Part shown: positions 31,798 to 43,169 of the stretch, one piece after another
Numbering within the stretch: position 1 is the stretch's first letter
Layout: the number at the start of each line of letters is the position of its first letter
DNA from: Ephydatia muelleri
Taxonomy: Eukaryota; Porifera; Demospongiae; Spongillida; Spongillidae
Direction: 5' to 3'
NCBI GenBank assembly: GCA_013339895.1
Contig: JABACO010000001.1
Coordinates: 34,231,480-34,295,479, forward strand
DNA length: 64,000 nt
Position numbers and translations under genes: made by a program
The notes under the pieces: model-generated
What the model saw: only the letters and a program-made list of their open reading frames with translations
What the model was told of the DNA's origin: nothing
The model's database searches: none

Positions 31798-32850
31798 AGA
31801 TAGTCTAGAGTCTTGAGTATAGGGTTTGGGCATTAAATGGAAAGGACATTTGTTTTTAAAATCCCATCATTTTTATTTTTAAAGTTTACAATGTTGTCAA
31901 GGAGATGTGAGAAGTTGTAAGGAACGTGTTACAGTTTATGGTAATCATCGTCACCATAGCGATCTGTTAAAAGTACCTCTTGTGTGTAGAAGTTGGTCAG
32001 GTGGTGGTGGGTGTGGTCATTGTGGTAGCCATCTTAGGAGTAGCTGTTGTGTCTCTTCTTATTCATCCGTTTTTTATAACAGAAGTCGTGTGAGCTGTCA
32101 TGTGACCACTTGGTACTAGTCATGTGATATCCATCAGCAGGTTCGGAATTTGTGAGCAGTACGGAGTCTCTAGATATTGTCTGCTGACTGTTTTCCTCTG
32201 TCACCACTGATCCCTGTAATGAGCTGATGCAACGCAATCAAGTAAATTAAATTAAAAAATAAATTCAGCTAAGAAGAATTGTAGAATCAGAGAGTGTAGA
32301 ACCGTACCTAATTATGTATTATGAATTTTATTAATTTTAATAATTCAGCTAATTAAATTAAAATTATTATTTCATATAAATATCACTTGGGAAGATATAA
32401 ACAAACAGAATATATTTACATTAATATACAATATAAATGATGTACAAATATTAATGATCAATTATACACAACCTCCATTCTGCATGGTCAGTTATATTAA
32501 ATTTCAGTCAAATAAATGCAACACTGCTCTTATTCAAGTTGTTGTTACTAGTGATTTTTAATTTTAGTTACTTGGCTAAAACTGTTTTAAGATCTAATAG
32601 CATTCCATAATTGTTTTCGGGCACTTGATTATGAGTGGTGTAGTACATTTACGCACTGTTTGTATTTCTTGCAAACAATAATTACATAATATCATTAGGA
32701 TGTGTCTTGGGAAGGAATTATGTAATAAACAAAAATGTGCTCACTTTATAACAATCGTCTCTGTGACCATTGGCTTCAATAGAGACTGCACTCTCCCAGC
32801 TGACATCCTGGTCCCAAACTGGTCTCTCATCCTCCTGCTTTTAATCTCAA
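31798..32850. other. GST 3' flank; no further gene recognised
   Basis: ATTAAA at 31832-31837 is a possible polyadenylation signal for GST. 32240-32500 is very AT-rich. Frames at 31907-32237 have no motif. Confidence 0.4.
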
Positions 32851-33075
32851 GCGATCATTCATCTGCTCCATGACTCCAGCGATCTCATATGAGATTGCTG
32901 GAGTCATTGAGCAGATGAATGACCACAGGCTTGTACAACTAACGAAATCAGAGTCATTCCCTGTCAGCACAGGCTCGGTCATTTTTCATGTGTTTCGTTA
33001 ACTCTGTAACCGAGCATGTGCTGACAGGGAATGACTCTGATTCCGTTAGTTGTACAAGCCTGTGGTTGTTGCATA
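32848..33075. repeat. Two adjacent inverted-repeat hairpins
   Basis: Hairpin 1 (about 32854-32923) pairs GATCATTCATCTGCTC...GATCTCAT with ATGAGATTGCTGGAGTCATT...GAATGACC around the centre CATATG. Hairpin 2 pairs 32919-32981 (CCACAGGCTTGTACAACTAA...) with 33012-33068 across a loop of about 30 bases. Each resembles a small foldback MITE; no target duplication was identified. Confidence 0.7.
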
Positions 33076-33591
33076 TGAGGTATTCAACAGAATTGCACAG
33101 AGACTGGCCATACAACACCACACATCAGCCTCTGAAACACTTCGTGACATTCACATCCGACTGAGCACTATGCTCGTAGGGCCTGGGGACGAAGCTAACT
33201 GAGCACCATGCTAATGTGATAAGATGCTCGTGCCCATCTGTAGTATACTAGGGTCTATTGGACAATGGTAGTAACTAACCTTGATTTGTACTGTAATTGT
33301 GTAGATGAGACGGTAGTCTGGATTTCAGGTTGTACTTGTCATCCACCTGGCATTACAGGTCCGAACTGGTTTTCTGGACTGGACAAACTGGTTTTGGGAC
33401 AACTATTTAATCCTCGAGCAGGTTCAGGACAGGACCGGAAGGCTGCAGGAAGCGGTTCCACCCTGGACTCAGATTGATTCACTGGTATTTCTGTGTGTGC
33501 CTTGTAAGACATTGTGGCGAATTAACTTGGTGTGTCCAAGCTAGACTGTTGGCGCGTAACGGCTGCAGGCAGCGTACCGTGAACACTATAC

Positions 33592-33780
33592 CATCAGTGA
33601 TGCCGCGGTTTGCCCGTCAACCGTGAAAACCGGCAAATCAGCCGATACGGTTGGCCTGACCGTGTCCGTGACCGTCAGAAAAGATGCATGACGTAATGTT
33701 GGTCGCGAATCACCGAACCGCCAGTTTTTTCAGCTAGATAGCCGGGAACCGTCAAAAATTTACACGGTTACATATGTGCA
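33592..33780 (+). mobile_element. MITE-like block, ATGCCGCGG terminus with GACCGT/ACGGTC repeats
   Basis: Begins CAGTGATGCCGCGGTTTGCC and continues with many GACCGT, CCGTCA and ACGGTT repeats to about 33780. Related blocks are at 35180-35345, 35478-35660 and 42553-42745 (reverse). CAGTG-type ends suggest hAT-derived non-autonomous elements. Confidence 0.5.
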
Positions 33781-33924
33781 ATGCAACAATATTGACAATC
33801 AATTTGCAGCTGCTTGTTTGCAAATCCTGCAATCGATTTGCAGCTGCTTTTTTGCAAATCTTGTTTAATTTGCAGCTGCTTGAATTGTTTGCGAATCTCG
33901 GAACGAACTGAACGTGCAGATCTC

Positions 33925-35090
33925 GTGGCACTAACTTAATTGCATCATCCCACTCTAATAATGCATACAATAGTAAAGTTGTCAATGACGTGCTGCTTGA
34001 GTATAGCCACTGAAAGAAATGTATCTCTGACTCAAACAAGCAAAAGAGATATAGTGTTGGAGGAATTGAAATGTTATCTGCAAGAGCCACTGACCAATTG
34101 GCGTGTGAACAATGCGATGGAGTGGTGGAGTGACCACGAAGTGAAGTTTCCACACAGTGCTGCCGCGATATGGTCTGTAACCGATATCGTCTATATCGCG
34201 ATATATCGCGATATGGCGAGATATTGTATCGCGATATTGTACATGTAAATATATATTAACCCATCACATGTTTATTGCAATTTGCAACGGTTTAGTTATG
34301 GCTGCGTCAAAAGAACCGATCGACAAATAAACCGTCCTTTCATGCTGTAGGCAATTATGAGTAATATATTGTAGGCACTAGCTGATCGACCGCAAAATGT
34401 TGTTATTTTTTAAAAGACAAATTTAATACCCGGCGTGGGAACGTTTTGGGTGGCACAAAATAGCGATATCGGGTCATGCATGCGGGTGTCCAAAATAGGC
34501 AACTGAATATGTGGCATCACCATATCCATATTGCCGCAAAATGTAAGTCTTATATATACGTGTATAATATAAATCATATATGCCCATGTACCCCTGCATG
34601 TCATTTTAATATTAAGTTTGCCAAATATATGATAACTTGACGATCTTAATTATCGTATCTAGCTTGTTCTTTCCAACTTTGCCCATTGTTGCCTGTTGTT
34701 TTCAGTTCTGCATAACATGTTGCCCATTGTTTCATGCTATGTTGTCCGTTGTTTCAGTTCCGCTCATTACATGTTGCCCTCCCTTCCGCTCATAACATGT
34801 TGCCTGTTGTTTCAGTTCCGCTCATAACATGTTGCCTGTTGTTTCAGCCAGTTCCTCATGACATGTTGCCTGTTGTTCAGTACTGCACTGATAACCGTAT
34901 CGCGGTAAATATAATATATCGTATATCGCGATATATCGCGGCAACCCTGTTTCCACATGTTGCCTTGATGGCTCAAAAGTACTTGGCCATTCCTGCCTCA
35001 AGTGCACCCTCTGAGAGGGTATATTCTCAACTTAAACTTATTGAGGAACGCAAACGGTGGCGTATGGATCATGGATGGAGGAAGGGTTGA
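33925..35090 (+). pseudogene. hAT transposase C-terminus, split by a MITE
   Basis: The left part (33925-34154) encodes LEELKCYLQEPLTNWRVNNA and MEWWSDHEVKFPH. The right part (34950-35090) continues with VALMAQKYLAIPASSAPSER and VYSQLKLIEERKR. Together these form the hAT C-terminal dimerisation region (W..., PHVALMAQKYL, SAPSERV). A 795 bp MITE with 8-bp target duplications TTTCCACA sits between them. Only the C-terminus remains. A related minus-strand fragment is at 35706-36000. Confidence 0.75.
34155..34949. mobile_element. hAT-type MITE, 795 bp, CGATAT-rich ends, 8-bp TSD
   Basis: Left end CAGTGCTGCCGCGATATGG, right end TATCGCGGCAACCCTG (inverted). Both sides carry TTTCCACA (34147-34154 and 34950-34957), the 8-bp duplication expected for hAT. 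The interior has no transposase. It includes a short degenerate tandem array GTTGCC(T)GTTGTTTCAG around 34690-34880. Confidence 0.85.
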
Positions 35091-35164
35091 AAGGGTTATC
35101 TTTCTGCGATGCTTCAATGCATAACTTGTACTACTAAACGCACGTGCTCATGTCATTAATTAAA

Positions 35165-35660
35165 TTTAATCAAACACATGTATATACTACGGTTCGTCCG
35201 TAACCGCTTCGATTTTTCCCGGTAACCGTCAACTTTGATCGGGTGGGTTGTATACGGTCAGCTACCGTCCGTGAAGGTGACCGGGACGATCCGGTACGGT
35301 TAGCCGTGATCGTGACCGGATCGATAATAGCTGACCGCGGCAACACTGTATACCATCCTTGCATGTATGCTGCTAGCATCACAATTAGTTCCTTTGTTAT
35401 GCATGTTTGGGACCGTACCATTGTAGCGGAACTTTTAAAATAATAACCAAATTGCCTTATTTATGATACATGTATGCAGTTATGCCGCGGTCAGCTATTA
35501 TCGATCCGGTCACGTTCACGGCTAACCGTACCGGATCCACACGGTCACGTTGGCGGACGAACAGTGACCGTGTTTTACCAATACGGTCACGTTGGCGGTT
35601 TGACGGTTGGCCGCCTGGATTCAAGCCGGTCCCGGTCGATATCCGGTCTAAACTAACAGC
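35165..35660. mobile_element. Pair of inverted GACCGT-rich MITE-like blocks
   Basis: 35180-35345 ends ...CTGACCGCGGCAACACTG, and 35478-35660 begins GCAGTTATGCCGCGGTCAGC. They are inverted relatives built of GACCGT/ACGGTC repeats, like 33592-33780. The 130 bases between them hold no gene. Confidence 0.5.
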
Positions 35661-35705
35661 ACGACTTAAATTTAATAGCCATCTAGTGTATATTTAACGT
35701 TACTC

Positions 35706-36000
35706 TTTCCACTCAGCCAGCATCCATCCGCCATCTCTGGCGGTCAGCTTTAGCTGAGAAAATACCCTTTCAGAGTGAGCACTGGACACCGGAATGGGTA
35801 AATCAGTATTTTAGCAATGCGAAGGAAGTTTAATAGCTTCATGGTCGCTCCACCATTGCATGACGTCATTAACGCGCCAGTTAAGCATAAAGCGCTTCAA
35901 CTCGTCTTCTATGCTCCCTCTCGCTCCTGTGTGCCACCCTAAGGATCTCTTTGGTAGCAGTACATGGCTGCAGCAGAATGCATGATGTAGTTGAAAATTC
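35706..36000 (-). pseudogene. hAT transposase C-terminal fragment
   Basis: The minus strand gives GARGSIEDELKRFMLNWRVN, DVMQWWSDHEAIKLP, then after a frameshift LPIPVSSAHSERVFSQLKL. This is the same family as 33925-35090. It is broken by at least one frameshift. Confidence 0.65.
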
Positions 36001-36294
36001 GCACTTGTAATGCCAAAATGTTGACTTACGTCAAAGCCAATGCATCCAGTGCAAATATATTGTGATTGGGAACAGCATCTCCCCAAATGAAACTTCTGCA
36101 GAATCTGCACAATCAATTACAAGTGTTCTTCAGGTCGATCAGACCTTTCCGCGGCAGGACTTAAGCCAAACCCAGCCGGTGTAACAGGATAGCTTGTCCC
36201 CCCGGATAGGCTGTCCCCCTACGGACACCCTATCCTAGTATAGACCTTATTCGACCGCAATTATGAATAAATTATTGCGTGACTTGCATGTGAC

Positions 36295-36492
36295 ATGATT
36301 GATTGTTTATTGAGAAAGGCGTCGCCGTTATTGAGTATGGCTGAACAATCGGATGCGTTTAAGCAGCTTGATGCAGTCGGGAAGTCACGCTATAATGAGA
36401 AACTTGGTATGCTAGGCATAACAACAGATCCGTACATGACTCCAAAAGATGCTTGGGACTACAACCCCTCTCGTTGGCCTGACGAACATTAA
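36295..36492 (+). CDS. Short exon of a repetitive gene family (TDPY...W...WP)
   Basis: The frame contains FKQLDAVGKSRYNEKLGMLG followed by ITTDPYMTPKDAWDY and SRWPDEH. The DPYxxPxxxW...WP pattern recurs in dispersed metazoan genes that I associate with transposons, often as a first exon. An internal ATG (MAEQSDAF) is a plausible start. There is no downstream partner exon, so this is probably a fragment carried in the Ginger remnant. Confidence 0.35.
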   Translation: MIDCLLRKASPLLSMAEQSDAFKQLDAVGKSRYNEKLGMLGITTDPYMTPKDAWDYNPSRWPDEH

Positions 36493-37174
36493 TAAATGCA
36501 ACGCTTTGCGAGTTCATGACATACGAAGACGGGTATACGAAGGGTTCAAAACATAATCTCCCAGTGCAGAAACCGTCGTAGAATACACCGAGCGAATTAA
36601 AAAACATACATGTCTAAAGGAATGAAGCTAGCCTTACACAAACGATACTATATTAAATTAAGTGTTTGAACGATAAGTCACTAAGTTCTTACAGGCCATT
36701 CAGCAAAAACACATCTCCCAGTGCGTAATGGTGCGCTACGTACAAATTCAGTAACACAGTACCTCTAATGTGTACACGAAGCAACGTAGCCTTACACAAA
36801 GCCTTTGTGCGCCATTTATAATAATTTTTCCCGCGTAACAGAGTTCAAAAGTCAAACAACATCGACTACTGGGAATTTTGTAATGGTTACAACCATTTTT
36901 ATGACATAAAGGCATAGCCAAAAAAATATAGCTTTGCTTACAACAAAAACTGTTGCACAAACGAATTTCTCTCGTCGATGTCACGTGACTTAATTGGTCA
37001 ATATTGCTACAAGCGCGTGACATTTATGTATTCAGAATAATGAGCTCGTGCCTCTGGATTTCAGGCACAGTATACCGTATAATACCTTCAGTTTTTTAGA
37101 TTCGCCACATGTTCTCAAACGTAGTCGACGTCGGAAGCGTGTGACAAAATTGTTCCATTGGTTCTAAAGAATGA

Positions 37175-37370
37175 ACGATGAAGATCAGGAAGTCAGTACC
37201 ACTCTACAACGAGATTTTTCAGTATCTGAAACACGGCGAGTATCGATCGGGTGGATGCTAGTAAATCGGAAAAGCTAGCGGGCGATTCGCAGGAGAGCAC
37301 ACAGTTTCACGATGAAGAAGGCTTACTCTATCTCAAAAGCAATACGGCCGACATGACATGCAATTCAGGC
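37175..37370 (+). pseudogene. Integrase N-terminal remnant of the Ginger element
   Basis: Reading with one stop and frame changes, the segment gives LYNEIFQYLKHGEYRSGG, then SKSEKLA and FHDEEGLLYLKS. This matches the N-terminal pattern of GIN/KRBA2-like integrases (YNEI...YL...G.Y...S...R...F...LLY). The zinc-binding and catalytic parts are absent, probably displaced by the gypsy insertion. Confidence 0.45.
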
Positions 37371-37765
37371 CTGTTGAGAGCATTTGACACCACACACTAG
37401 AATTTGTGATTCATTAATGAAGGTAGATTTAGTGTCTAAAGTTAAGGGAGTCCAGTACAACAATAGTGGCAGCGTTTTAGACAATGTTATTTGACTGATT
37501 TTGGTGGGTACCTAACTCTTTGGTCAATAATCCTACTGAGACAGCCAATCAGTCATGTGCGACTTGTTTTGTTTAGGAAGCCATGTACAATGCTCTGCAG
37601 TACACTGCACTATATTAAAACAGAATAGCTATAATTCCTACATCGAATAAATATTGGGTTTGTCCGTTAGCATTGAAGTCGTAAAGTTGCTTTGATGTAA
37701 TGAAAGTAGTTCTGGATATCTGGAGAAATTATCAGCCAGTATTGGATAGTTATAGTATACCACTT

Positions 37766-38000
37766 TGTAGTGTCGCCGCTGTACACGTTACACGCGTATT
37801 GCCAGTAGGTTGGATGGTGCAGCCCAATCACGGGCAGCGGTCAATATTCAAGAGCAGTCACTCACAAAAGCAATACACTTATATAGGAATTCACAGATGG
37901 ACAGACTGACTGGCAACTATGACGTCACCTATAGAGCATGCACAATGACAGACAGAGAAGGACAGACAGACTAGACATAGCCAACAGTACAAATATCACA
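37766..38000 (-). repeat. 3' LTR of the gypsy element
   Basis: 235 bp from TGTGATATTTG (38000) to GACACTACA (37766) in the minus direction. The purine tract GCAAGGAGGGAGGAAA abuts it at 38001-38016. Confidence 0.75.
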
Positions 38001-38027
38001 TTTCCTCCCTCCTTGCAAAGGCTGCTG

Positions 38028-41018
38028 CTACAAACGATCAGGTGGACGTCTGTACCTGGTAGACCGACGGAGTGGAACTGGATTTGGAATGGGTTCAGGA
38101 ACTGCCTGGATTACAGCATCAGCTAGAGGTACTGGGATGTCAACCATGGGTGGTCCTTCCTCATCTCTTGTTGCAGCCTCCTCCTGAATGTCTGGAAGGT
38201 CAACGATATCATCCTGCTGCACTGCTGTAGTCGTCTTAGGTACTTGCGGCTCAGATGTGGTTGACCGAGCCTTTATATGGTCTGTATGACGACGCACGGC
38301 TTGACCATCCTCCAGCTGTATCACCATGGACACAGGACCAGACATAGCGGTGACCACTCCTGGGACCCATGTAGGAGAACCATGAAAATTACGTGCATAC
38401 ACCAAGTCCCCATTCTGGAACTTGCGATACTTGGCATGTTGATCATGGGCTTCCTTCTGCCGCTCCTGTCTTTGAGTCACCTTGGGTGAGATGTCTGGAT
38501 GCAAAAGGTCCAGGTGAGATCGTGGCCGCCGACCCAACAACATCTCCGCAGGGGAAAGTCCAGTTGTTGTGTGTGGTGTAAGCCGATACTGAAATAGAAA
38601 TCTGGCCAGCCTTGCATCCAGATCTCCAGTGGTTTTCAAAATGGCCTCCTTGAAGGTCTGGACCACTCTCTCAGCTTGTCCATTAGATGATGGATGATAA
38701 GGAGCACTTCTCACATGCCTGATGCCATTTCTTTTAACAAATGTCTGGAACTCAGCACTAGTGAATGCGGAACCATTGTCTGAAACCACCATTTCTGGTA
38801 AACCATGTGTGGCAAAAAGGTTTCTCAATATTTTAATGGCCTGCTGAGAAGAAGGTGTTGTTACCACAGCCACATCTAACCACTTAGAATGCGCATCCAC
38901 AACGACCATAAACATTTTTCCCAAAAACGGGCCTGCAAAGTCCAAATGAAGTCGAGACCATGGTCTGGCTGGCCACTCCCACGGGTGCAAGGGGGCCACC
39001 GCAGGGGCTTTACCATGTTCCTGACAAGCTTGACAACCTTTTACTTTGCCCTCTAAGTCAGCATCAATCCCCGGCCACCAAACAAAACTTCTAGCTAGTC
39101 CCTTCATACGCGTGATCCCAGGGTGAGCATCATGCAGAGTACGCATCACAGCCTCTCTCCCAGCAGGAGGAATAACTACGCGATGCCCCCACAATACACA
39201 CCCATCCTGCACACTTAGCTCGCATTCTCTCTGCTTGTATGGACGAAAAGTCACATCGTTACTAGCGTGAGCCTGCCATCCAGTCAAGGCCATGTTTCTG
39301 ACACGGGATAGAATAGGATCTTTATCCGTCCATGACTTTATTTCGGCAGCGGTCACCGGAGAGTCGCCTGTTCTGAGCGTTTCCAACATGAATATGGTGT
39401 CCCCGGGAACAGGCACAACTGCAGTACTCTCACTAAGTGGCAATCTACTGAAAGCATCGGCATTTGCTTGAGAATCACCAGACTTAAACATAATACGATA
39501 ATTGTAGGCACTTAAAGTCAACGCCCACCGTTGTATTCTTGATGATGCCATCGGTGGTACAGGGCGTGTCTCACTGAAGAGATACTGCAGTGGTTTATGA
39601 TCGGAGTAGATCGTGAAGCTTCTGCCCACAAGGTACTGATGGAACTTTTTAACTCCAAAAATGATCGCTAGGCCTTCCTTTTCTATTTGAGAGTATTTGG
39701 CTTCCGCAGGTGCTAAGGTACGGGACGCATACGCGATCGGCCTCTCAGATCCATCTTTCAGCTGATGAGACAAAACTGCTCCAAGCCCGTAGGGTGAAGC
39801 ATCACATGAAAGGATTAACTCCTTTTCTGGATCAAAGTGGATCAACAGGCTGGAGGAGGACAGTTGCTGCTTTGCGTGGTTGAACGCCGCATCCTGTTCT
39901 GCCTCCCAGCACCAAGAAGCACCCTTCCGGAGCAGCCTGTACAGTGGAGCGAGTATGTCAGCCATGTTGGGCAAAAACTTGCCGTAATAATTCAGGAGAC
40001 CCACAAACGATCTCAGCTGCCCAACATTCTGAGGTCTCGGAGCATCCTCTATGGCGCGTTTCTTTCCTTCCGCTGGGCGAATGCCATCAGCGGAGATGTG
40101 GTGGCCCAGGTACTCGACAGAAGGAGCCATGAAGACGCATTTGGAGAGCTTTAAGTGTAGTCCATGCTCTTCCAAACGCGACATGACACGATCCAGCGTG
40201 TGAAGGTGCTCAGCTTCAGTTGAACCTGAAACGAGAATATCATCCAGATAAACAACCACATTGCTTATGTCCCTCAGAAGATTCTCCATTGTTCTTTGAA
40301 AAATAGCTGGCGCCGATGCGACACCAAAAGGTAGTCTGTTGTAGCGGTAGAGGCCTTTGTGTGTCGTAATCGTGACGTATTTCTTTGACTCGTCCTCCAG
40401 TGCCAACTGTAGATATGCATTTGCGAGGTCCAGCTTCGAGAAAATTTTACCCTTCCCCAGGGATGCCAGCAAATCGTCTATGCGAGGAAGAGGATAACAT
40501 TCCAGGTTAGCTACACGATTGACCGTCAACTTGTAATCGCCACACAGCCTTATGCTGCCGTCACATTTCACCACCGGAACAACAGGAGCAGCCCACTCTG
40601 AAAATTGTATGGCCTCAATGACACCTAATTTCTCGAGCCTCTCCAGCTCCTTTTCAACCTTCTCCCTGACAGCATATGGAACAGCTCGCGGCTTGAAAAA
40701 GAGTGGAGTAGCGGTCTCGTTTACATGGATCTTGACCAGAGTGCCCTTCAGCAGACCCAGCTCATCCTTAAACAGCTCTTTATGCTTGCCCAGTATCTCC
40801 TGCAAGGCGCTTTGACTGCTGGTATGGAAAATTCCGCGATTTAGACAAGATGGAAACCGAAACTTACCGATCCAATCTCTACCCAGGAGGGACGGCCCAT
40901 CTCCCCCAATTACTAGTAAGCTCAGATTGGCTTCTTGTTTCTGGTAACGCACCTGAACTGCAATTAATTCGTCCCAGAATTCGCAGTCTTTCACCAGTAT
41001 AGGTACGGAGCAACGCAT
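38028..41018 (-). CDS. pol: Gypsy pol: reverse transcriptase, RNase H, integrase
   Basis: An uninterrupted frame of 996 codons. In order: end of the protease region ([20 protein letters not shown]); reverse transcriptase with [12 protein letters not shown] and catalytic YLDDILV; RNase H with [16 protein letters not shown]; integrase zinc finger HPGITRM...CQACQEHGK; and the core DDE as Asp in [11 protein letters not shown], Asp in [11 protein letters not shown] and Glu in [18 protein letters not shown]. It closes with a proline-rich tail [14 protein letters not shown]. Pol lies in the +1 frame relative to gag, and homology starts near ELIAVQVRY (~40970). No stops occur, so the enzyme set looks intact. 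The clade is not assigned. Confidence 0.92.
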   Translation of the reverse strand: MRCSVPILVKDCEFWDELIAVQVRYQKQEANLSLLVIGGDGPSLLGRDWIGKFRFPSCLNRGIFHTSSQSALQEILGKHKELFKDELGLLKGTLVKIHVNETATPLFFKPRAVPYAVREKVEKELERLEKLGVIEAIQFSEWAAPVVPVVKCDGSIRLCGDYKLTVNRVANLECYPLPRIDDLLASLGKGKIFSKLDLANAYLQLALEDESKKYVTITTHKGLYRYNRLPFGVASAPAIFQRTMENLLRDISNVVVYLDDILVSGSTEAEHLHTLDRVMSRLEEHGLHLKLSKCVFMAPSVEYLGHHISADGIRPAEGKKRAIEDAPRPQNVGQLRSFVGLLNYYGKFLPNMADILAPLYRLLRKGASWCWEAEQDAAFNHAKQQLSSSSLLIHFDPEKELILSCDASPYGLGAVLSHQLKDGSERPIAYASRTLAPAEAKYSQIEKEGLAIIFGVKKFHQYLVGRSFTIYSDHKPLQYLFSETRPVPPMASSRIQRWALTLSAYNYRIMFKSGDSQANADAFSRLPLSESTAVVPVPGDTIFMLETLRTGDSPVTAAEIKSWTDKDPILSRVRNMALTGWQAHASNDVTFRPYKQRECELSVQDGCVLWGHRVVIPPAGREAVMRTLHDAHPGITRMKGLARSFVWWPGIDADLEGKVKGCQACQEHGKAPAVAPLHPWEWPARPWSRLHLDFAGPFLGKMFMVVVDAHSKWLDVAVVTTPSSQQAIKILRNLFATHGLPEMVVSDNGSAFTSAEFQTFVKRNGIRHVRSAPYHPSSNGQAERVVQTFKEAILKTTGDLDARLARFLFQYRLTPHTTTGLSPAEMLLGRRPRSHLDLLHPDISPKVTQRQERQKEAHDQHAKYRKFQNGDLVYARNFHGSPTWVPGVVTAMSGPVSMVIQLEDGQAVRRHTDHIKARSTTSEPQVPKTTTAVQQDDIVDLPDIQEEAATRDEEGPPMVDIPVPLADAVIQAVPEPIPNPVPLRRSTRYRRPPDRL

Positions 41019-42003
41019 TGGTGTGTTTCAAGGGAGGCCGCTCGTTGCATTTTCCTTTCCAAAGCGTCCTGTAGGTGACCTCGCTGATAACCGACGCGGC
41101 CGCACCTGTATCAACTTCCATTTCCAGACTGGCCTTATTAATCTCCATTGGAACTCTGAACGGCGCTAAGGAAACATCTCTCACGTTGAACAAGGTATAC
41201 ATGTCTTCCACGTCCTCGTCTTCTTCTAACGGCTCTGCGAGCAGATTTGTCGACTGTTTTCCAGCACTATTACCGAACTGTTTTTTAACTGTTTGTTCCT
41301 TGCTGCGGCACGTTCTTGCCAGATGCCCCTTTTCACCGCATTTGTGGCACTCCACAGACCTGAAACGACATTTTGAAGCACTGTGCCTACCTCCGCAACG
41401 AAAACAAGGAGTAGGATGGTCGGCCGTTTGACCAGCTGTCGCCTTCCTTGGTCCCAGAGCATTGACTGATGCACCCGCCCTTGAAATATCTTGTGAACTT
41501 TTCTCAGCGAGCTCGGCCGCCTGCGCCAGCTCGAACGCTTTCGTGAATGTTAGCTTCGGTTCGGCGAAAAGCCTGCGTTGGACTCGAACATCACGTAACC
41601 CGCACACCAACCTATCCCGTAACATCTCGTCCAACGAACCCCCAAACTCACAGTACTCGGAGAGACGGCGAAGCTCAGCGACAAACTGGCCCACTGTCTC
41701 AGTCTCTTTTTGGAAACGGGAGTTGAAATAAAACCGTCGCACGATACACGAAGATAGTGGTGTCAGGTGGTCCCGAACCAACTTAACTATTTCTTCGAAA
41801 GTCTTGTCGGCCGGCTTTTCGGGAGACACCAGGCTGCGAACCAGCTGATATATGTGAGCTCCACAGACGCTGAGCAAGATAGCGCGACGTTTCTCGTCCG
41901 TCTCGACGTCGTTTGCAGTAAAGTAGTGCATCAGCCGCTCGCAGTATGCCGGCCATTCTTCCGCTTCTTCATTGAACTGACCCACCGCGCCGTGGACTGC
42001 CAT
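40879..42003 (-). CDS. gag: Gypsy gag with zinc knuckles and start of protease
   Basis: ATG at 42003 ([20 protein letters not shown]) follows the LTR and primer-site region (TTGGCGACGAGG). A capsid-like region with [20 protein letters not shown] is followed by two CCHC-type motifs ([13 protein letters not shown] and [14 protein letters not shown]) and an aspartic protease start with [13 protein letters not shown]. The frame runs past [12 protein letters not shown] into unrelated residues to 40879. The protease C-terminus continues in the pol frame, so a +1 shift within ~41000-40970 would be needed, or one base was gained or lost. Confidence 0.85.
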   Translation of the reverse strand: MAVHGAVGQFNEEAEEWPAYCERLMHYFTANDVETDEKRRAILLSVCGAHIYQLVRSLVSPEKPADKTFEEIVKLVRDHLTPLSSCIVRRFYFNSRFQKETETVGQFVAELRRLSEYCEFGGSLDEMLRDRLVCGLRDVRVQRRLFAEPKLTFTKAFELAQAAELAEKSSQDISRAGASVNALGPRKATAGQTADHPTPCFRCGGRHSASKCRFRSVECHKCGEKGHLARTCRSKEQTVKKQFGNSAGKQSTNLLAEPLEEDEDVEDMYTLFNVRDVSLAPFRVPMEINKASLEMEVDTGAAASVISEVTYRTLWKGKCNERPPLKHTNALLRTYTGERLRILGRINCSSGALPETRSQSELTSNWGRWAVPPG

Positions 42004-42025
42004 GTGTTTTTGCCCTCGTCGCCAA

Positions 42026-42149
42026 TGTAGTGTCGCCGCTGTACACGTTACACGCGTATTGCCAGTAGGTTGGATGGTGCAGCCCAATCACGGGCAGCGG
42101 TCAATATTCAAGAGCAGTCACTCACAAAAGCAATACACTTATATAGGAA
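42026..42149 (-). repeat. Truncated 5' LTR of the gypsy element
   Basis: Matches 37766-37889 without a visible difference and stops exactly upstream of the TATA box (CCTATATAAG). Adjoining sequence TTGTCCGGCCGGACAA belongs to the Ginger end, so U3 has been lost. Confidence 0.85.
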
Positions 42150-42552
42150 GTTGTCCGGCCGGACAATTTTTAAGGGGGGTGGACAGGGTATCCTGCTACA
42201 CCGGCATTGGCTCAGAAGTCAGAACTCGAGAGGAAATGATAGTACATGCACTAGAAAGCCAAACGCAATGCATGAATTAAAACTGCGTCACTCACAGAAC
42301 TAAAATCCACGCAGCAAATGAAATCCAATCCACAAAATCCATTAATTTTATTCGAATAAACAGTGAAATTACTCATGTATTCTATAAATAGTGTAAATAA
42401 GAGTATATCATTCTTAACTACCCGGCAGGAAAGCGGTGTCAGAGTACGTCTTGTTATCGAATTGTCACTTCGGTGTATGAATGCTGCATTGTGTCAATTC
42501 TCACAGGTTCCCAGTCCTCAGTTATCCAACAAAAAAAGGTACAAATTTCTTA

Positions 42553-42745
42553 ATGTCTGACCGGCAGTTAACCGTCAAAATTTTTGACGGTCCACGGTTT
42601 TTGGCCTCAATTGGCTGACGGTTAAATCGCGAACTAATTCAATTATTCACTTTTCCTGACGGTCACGGACGCGGTCAAGCCAACCGTATCGCCTAGTTTG
42701 ACGGTTTTGACGGTTGGCGGGCGAACCGCGGCATAACTGCATGTA
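42553..42745 (-). mobile_element. MITE-like GACGGT-rich block, ATGCCGCGG terminus
   Basis: Reverse-orientation relative of 33592-33780. It ends GAACCGCGGCATAACTGCAT and contains AACCGTCAAAATTTTTGACG, GACGGTCACGG and GTCAAGCCAACCGT. Non-coding. Confidence 0.5.
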
Positions 42746-43169
42746 TGTGTGTTATATAACAAATGAGTCATAATACTACAAATCTACCTATACTAATAGG
42801 GCACAAAGAGTCATTTCAGTTATCAAAATGACGACGACCTAGCCAGTAAAGCCCTTGCATTGGCCCTGACTATGGCATGCTTAGCTTTCCATATACCCCA
42901 GACACTGCTGAAGACTTGGGAGTGGCATCCGTGTAGCGAGTCTGTCGAGGACTCGAGGCACCTGCTGGCTTCTTCTCCCCAACAACTCCACGGTTATAAC
43001 ACATCTCTATGGTTAAGGGGATACAAACGCAGCCCAAGCGGTTGCATATTTCATCATTGGTGGCATGTTTGCGGAGTTCGACAGCCGCCGCAGCGGATCC
43101 ACTCGCTTCGTTCAAAGTACTAGTGGAATGATTTAGCGGTGATGTAATGGTGAAATCCAACGCTGCCGG

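Larger units (their letters stand above)
37766..42149 (-). mobile_element. Ty3/gypsy LTR retrotransposon, 5' LTR truncated
   Basis: The minus-strand order is partial 5' LTR (42149-42026), gag (42003-40879), pol (to 38028), purine tract (38016-38001) and 3' LTR (38000-37766). The 3' LTR is 235 bp, starts TGTGATATTTG and ends ACTACA, with a CTATATAAG TATA box. Over the shared 124 bases the two LTRs look identical, which suggests a recent insertion. The 5' LTR lacks everything upstream of the TATA box. Confidence 0.85.
36180..42200 (+). mobile_element. Decayed Ginger-type DNA transposon, hosting a gypsy element
   Basis: Left end TGTAACAGGATAGCTTGTCC (36180) and right end, inverted, GGTATCCTGCTACA (42200) form imperfect terminal repeats. 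Both are flanked by CCGG (36176-36179 and 42201-42204). A TGTNR start with a 4-bp duplication fits Ginger elements. An integrase N-terminal-like remnant at 37175-37370 supports this. Most of the interior is the gypsy element at 37766-42149, and the 3' half of the original transposon appears lost. Confidence 0.6.
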
